From assembly GCF_016808095.1 (NCBI RefSeq), contig NC_068975.1, forward strand, positions 33,069,001 to 33,133,000: a stretch of DNA of 64,000 nucleotides. Direction: 5' to 3'. This DNA is from Vigna angularis. Its lineage: Eukaryota; Streptophyta; Magnoliopsida; Fabales; Fabaceae. The notes beneath the pieces were generated by a model, which worked only from the letters and a program-made list of their open reading frames with translations, ran no database searches and was not told where the DNA came from. This document shows, one piece after another, positions 61,901-64,000 of the stretch. Position 1 is the stretch's first letter. Every line of letters starts with the position of its first letter. A program made the translations under genes and the position numbers.

Positions 61901-62644
61901 AAGGGAATCTAGATGTTGTTGAAATTCTGCTGGAAAGAGAATCAAATCCTAACGCAAATTCCATAGGGTGGACACAAAATGCTCTAGCAAAACAGCCGAA
62001 AAACAAGAGAATTTGTGACCCAAAAAGGAGTCATGAAAAGGAGAAGTTGGATGAATTTAGAATAGAGATAGAGGAGCCAGAAATCCTCCTTGACAGGGAT
62101 AGCTCAACGAGAAACAGAAGACATGGTGGGATTAGATCTATCAAGTATTCAAAAGAAAAAATAAGCACAAACTCCAATTCAAGAAATTCTAACTGTCCAA
62201 GTGATATCGAATCGGCAAGGCTTCCCAAGAAGAGAGTAACAATCCAGTTGCTACATGAATGCAGGAGTAGCTCACAGGGAAGCCATGGAAAATTAATAAT
62301 CCTGCCCGATTCGTTAGAAGAACTGCTCAAAATTGCCGGTAAGCTTTTTGACCTTCAAAATAAAACGTTGATTATGAATTATGATTTAAGAACATATAGA
62401 AGAGCAATTATAGTTTCAAAAAAATACATGTTATATTCAAGAAACAAAAACAGAGTAACTTTTTACTGCTCCCACTTTGTCCTCCTAACTATAAACTTGC
62501 AAAATTGCAGGTGAAAAATTTGGCGGCTTGAACCCTACAAAAGTAGTAAATACAGAGAATGCAGAGATAGATGACATAAATGTAATCCGAGATGGCGATC
62601 GTCTCTTTCTTCTGTGCTGCGATAACGAAAATCTGTGTTCGTGA
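58955..62644 (+). CDS. KAT1: KAT-type Shaker inward-rectifying K+ channel
   Basis: Eleven exons: 58955-59136, 59232-59447, 59531-59686, 59801-59858, 59956-60273, 60646-60885, 60988-61086, 61191-61223, 61314-61499, 61624-62338, 62511-62644. All are GT-AG, phases close, and the product is 778 aa. The family forms tetrameric voltage-gated channels for K+ uptake at the plasma membrane; KAT1/KAT2 act in guard cells. Visible: N-terminus ending LGARIN and [12 protein letters not shown]; six membrane segments; S4 with [19 protein letters not shown]; pore TTTGYGD at 260-266; cyclic-nucleotide-binding-like domain (about 375-496); a degenerate ankyrin-like unit ([19 protein letters not shown], near 588-606); C-terminal KHA domain (from about 697, ending [10 protein letters not shown]). 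It is about 80-100 residues longer than Arabidopsis KAT1/KAT2, with the extra length in the acidic, Asn/Ser-rich linker of exon 10. Exon 8 encodes only 11 residues. KAT1 versus KAT2 orthology cannot be settled here. Arg, Lys and Gly-Tyr-Gly positions needed for gating and selectivity are present, so the gene looks functional. Confidence 0.93.
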
Positions 62645-62997
62645 TGCTATGAAGATAGATAACATCTTTAGGAAAATAATGACAACCGTGTAATCGAATC
62701 ATAAAATGCTAAGCATTCAGAAAGACATGGAAAATCATACAATTAAATTACAAAAGTTGCTTGCTGTTCAATGTTCACTTCTTAAAACAAAATTTTACAA
62801 TCTCGATCAGATAGGGCCGGCTATAAATTCAAGAAAATGAGTCAAAATCAATTTGACGGGTTCTAAATGTGTTTTGTGATGAATTGCCTGATTGAAACAG
62901 TATTTCACAGTTTTTTCTAAATGTGTTTTTAATATTTCTGTGTTGTATAATGTGTCATTGGTGTTACATAAGAGAGTTTTGTATTCAATTTAGAAAA

Positions 62998-63372
62998 GGG
63001 TTAAATATGTTTTTGATCCCTTAACTTTTAGCGAAAATTGGAATTAGTCCCTTTTTTAAACTTTGGCCTAATTTAGTCCCAAACTTTAGAAATGTGTGAA
63101 TTTAGTCCTTTTAAGTAAATTTTGTTAGGTTTATTTGATGTTTCAAGTGCGTTTCATGATAGTATTTGAGTTGTTTACACCGTTTGACACATTTTTGCTT
63201 TAATGTTCACTGAGAAATGTGTTTAAAGGATCAAATAAAGTTAACAAAATTTAGTTAAAAGGACTAAATTCACACATTTCTAAAGTTTGGAGACTAAATT
63301 AGTCCAAAGTTTTGAAGAGGGACTAATTCCAATTTTCGCTGAAAGTTAAGGGATCAAAAACATATTTAACCC
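62998..63372. mobile_element. Mutator-like MITE, 375 bp
   Basis: The left end GGGTTAAATATGTTTTTGAT and the right end, read inward, GGGTTAAATATGTTTTTGAT are identical. The inverted repeat extends for about 140 bp with few changes (blocks 'gaaaattggaattagtccc' and 'gaaatgtgtgaatttagtcc'). The perfect 9-bp direct repeat TTTAGAAAA (62989-62997 and 63373-63381) flanks it, as for Mutator-like elements. No coding capacity. It sits about 350 bp after the stop of the K+ channel gene. Confidence 0.9.
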
Positions 63373-63381
63373 TTTAGAAAA

Positions 63382-64000
63382 CTTAACTGTATTATCTAAA
63401 ACACTAGAGGACTTAATTGAATTAAATAAAATTTAGAAGCCTAATTAAATTTTTTAAACAAATTAGAAAAAATATATTTAACCTTATTTATTTTAAGTAA
63501 TATACTACTTTCTTTTATTTATTTATTAGATACTAGTCATTATATATTGATTATGTAATTTATTTCTAATAAGTTACTTGCATATTTCATATTTTATAAT
63601 TTAATTTACTGTGGTTGTATACTAATTAATTAAGACTTTTATGAAAGATATAAACTCAAACTTCTATGAAATAGTGAAAAGTTAGAAAAAAAAATGAAAA
63701 AATAAAGTAATATATTATTTAAATAAATAAACCTAAATATTTTTTTGATTATTATTTGGAAAAATTAATTAAATTCGTAATTTTATTTGATTTAACTAAA
63801 TTTTTTAGTTTTTAAAAATGATGAAATTAAGTAATTTAAATTGAATACAAAATAATTACATGTGACCATGTATAAACACGTGAGATATGAATCTGTCACG
63901 TAATACTGATACAGTCATGTAATGATTATTTTTATTTTATAAATAAAAAAATACAATAAAAATAAAAATAATTAAAAGAAAAAGAAAATACAACGAACTA
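63382..64000. other. AT-rich intergenic DNA to the window end
   Basis: AT-rich with no open frame or repeat ends. Nothing further identified. Confidence 0.5.

Noticed and set aside
61728..62330. Minus-strand frames of 92 and 99 codons
   Set aside because: Shadows of exon 10 of the K+ channel gene.

Overview
The window is nuclear plant DNA. It is very AT-rich, its genes are split by short GT-AG introns, and the spaces between them are filled with transposon relics and AT microsatellites. The protein families (plant Shaker K+ channel, LARP6 with a SUZ-C tail, two-domain DUF642 protein, plastid-type MraY homologue) place it in a seed plant. The style of the repeats suggests a eudicot, most likely a legume; that last step is inference.

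Four genes can be rebuilt exon by exon. (1) Minus strand, 6839-14168: a seven-exon homologue of MraY, the phospho-N-acetylmuramoyl-pentapeptide transferase of peptidoglycan synthesis. Frame and splice sites are intact (483 aa), yet several catalytic motifs are substituted. (2) Minus strand, 20178-24380: an eleven-exon La-related protein of the LARP6 class, with one extra base in exon 3 that breaks the La motif. (3) Minus strand, 29568-34523: a three-exon secreted DUF642 cell-wall protein whose signal-peptide exon lies 3.7 kb upstream of the rest. (4) Plus strand, 58955-62644: an eleven-exon KAT-type inward-rectifying K+ channel (778 aa). Each has a plausible TATA box about 80-120 bp before its start codon. 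Nothing in the layout suggests that the four work together.

Between and inside the genes I could delimit several mobile elements by their ends and target-site duplications. They are a 2.4-kb solo LTR (15446-17874), a Mutator-like foldback element (26417-28186) with a 1.04-kb hAT-like element nested in one arm, a second hAT-like element (41064-41654), and a Mutator-like MITE (62998-63372). The nested hAT-like element carries a decayed piece of a trihelix (GT-2-like) transcription factor gene. A LINE reverse-transcriptase relic sits in MraY intron 5 and a 156-bp tandem repeat in MraY intron 1. The span 34.6-58.9 kb holds no gene I can support, only LTR relics, foldback repeats, microsatellites and a possible terpene-synthase fragment.

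No clearly new multi-gene system is visible. The most unusual point is the MraY homologue that keeps an open frame while losing catalytic residues. Next are the trihelix gene fragment captured by the hAT-like element and the frameshift in the LARP6 gene. Exon coordinates were derived by hand from splice consensus and phase, and all phases close except at the LARP6 indel.
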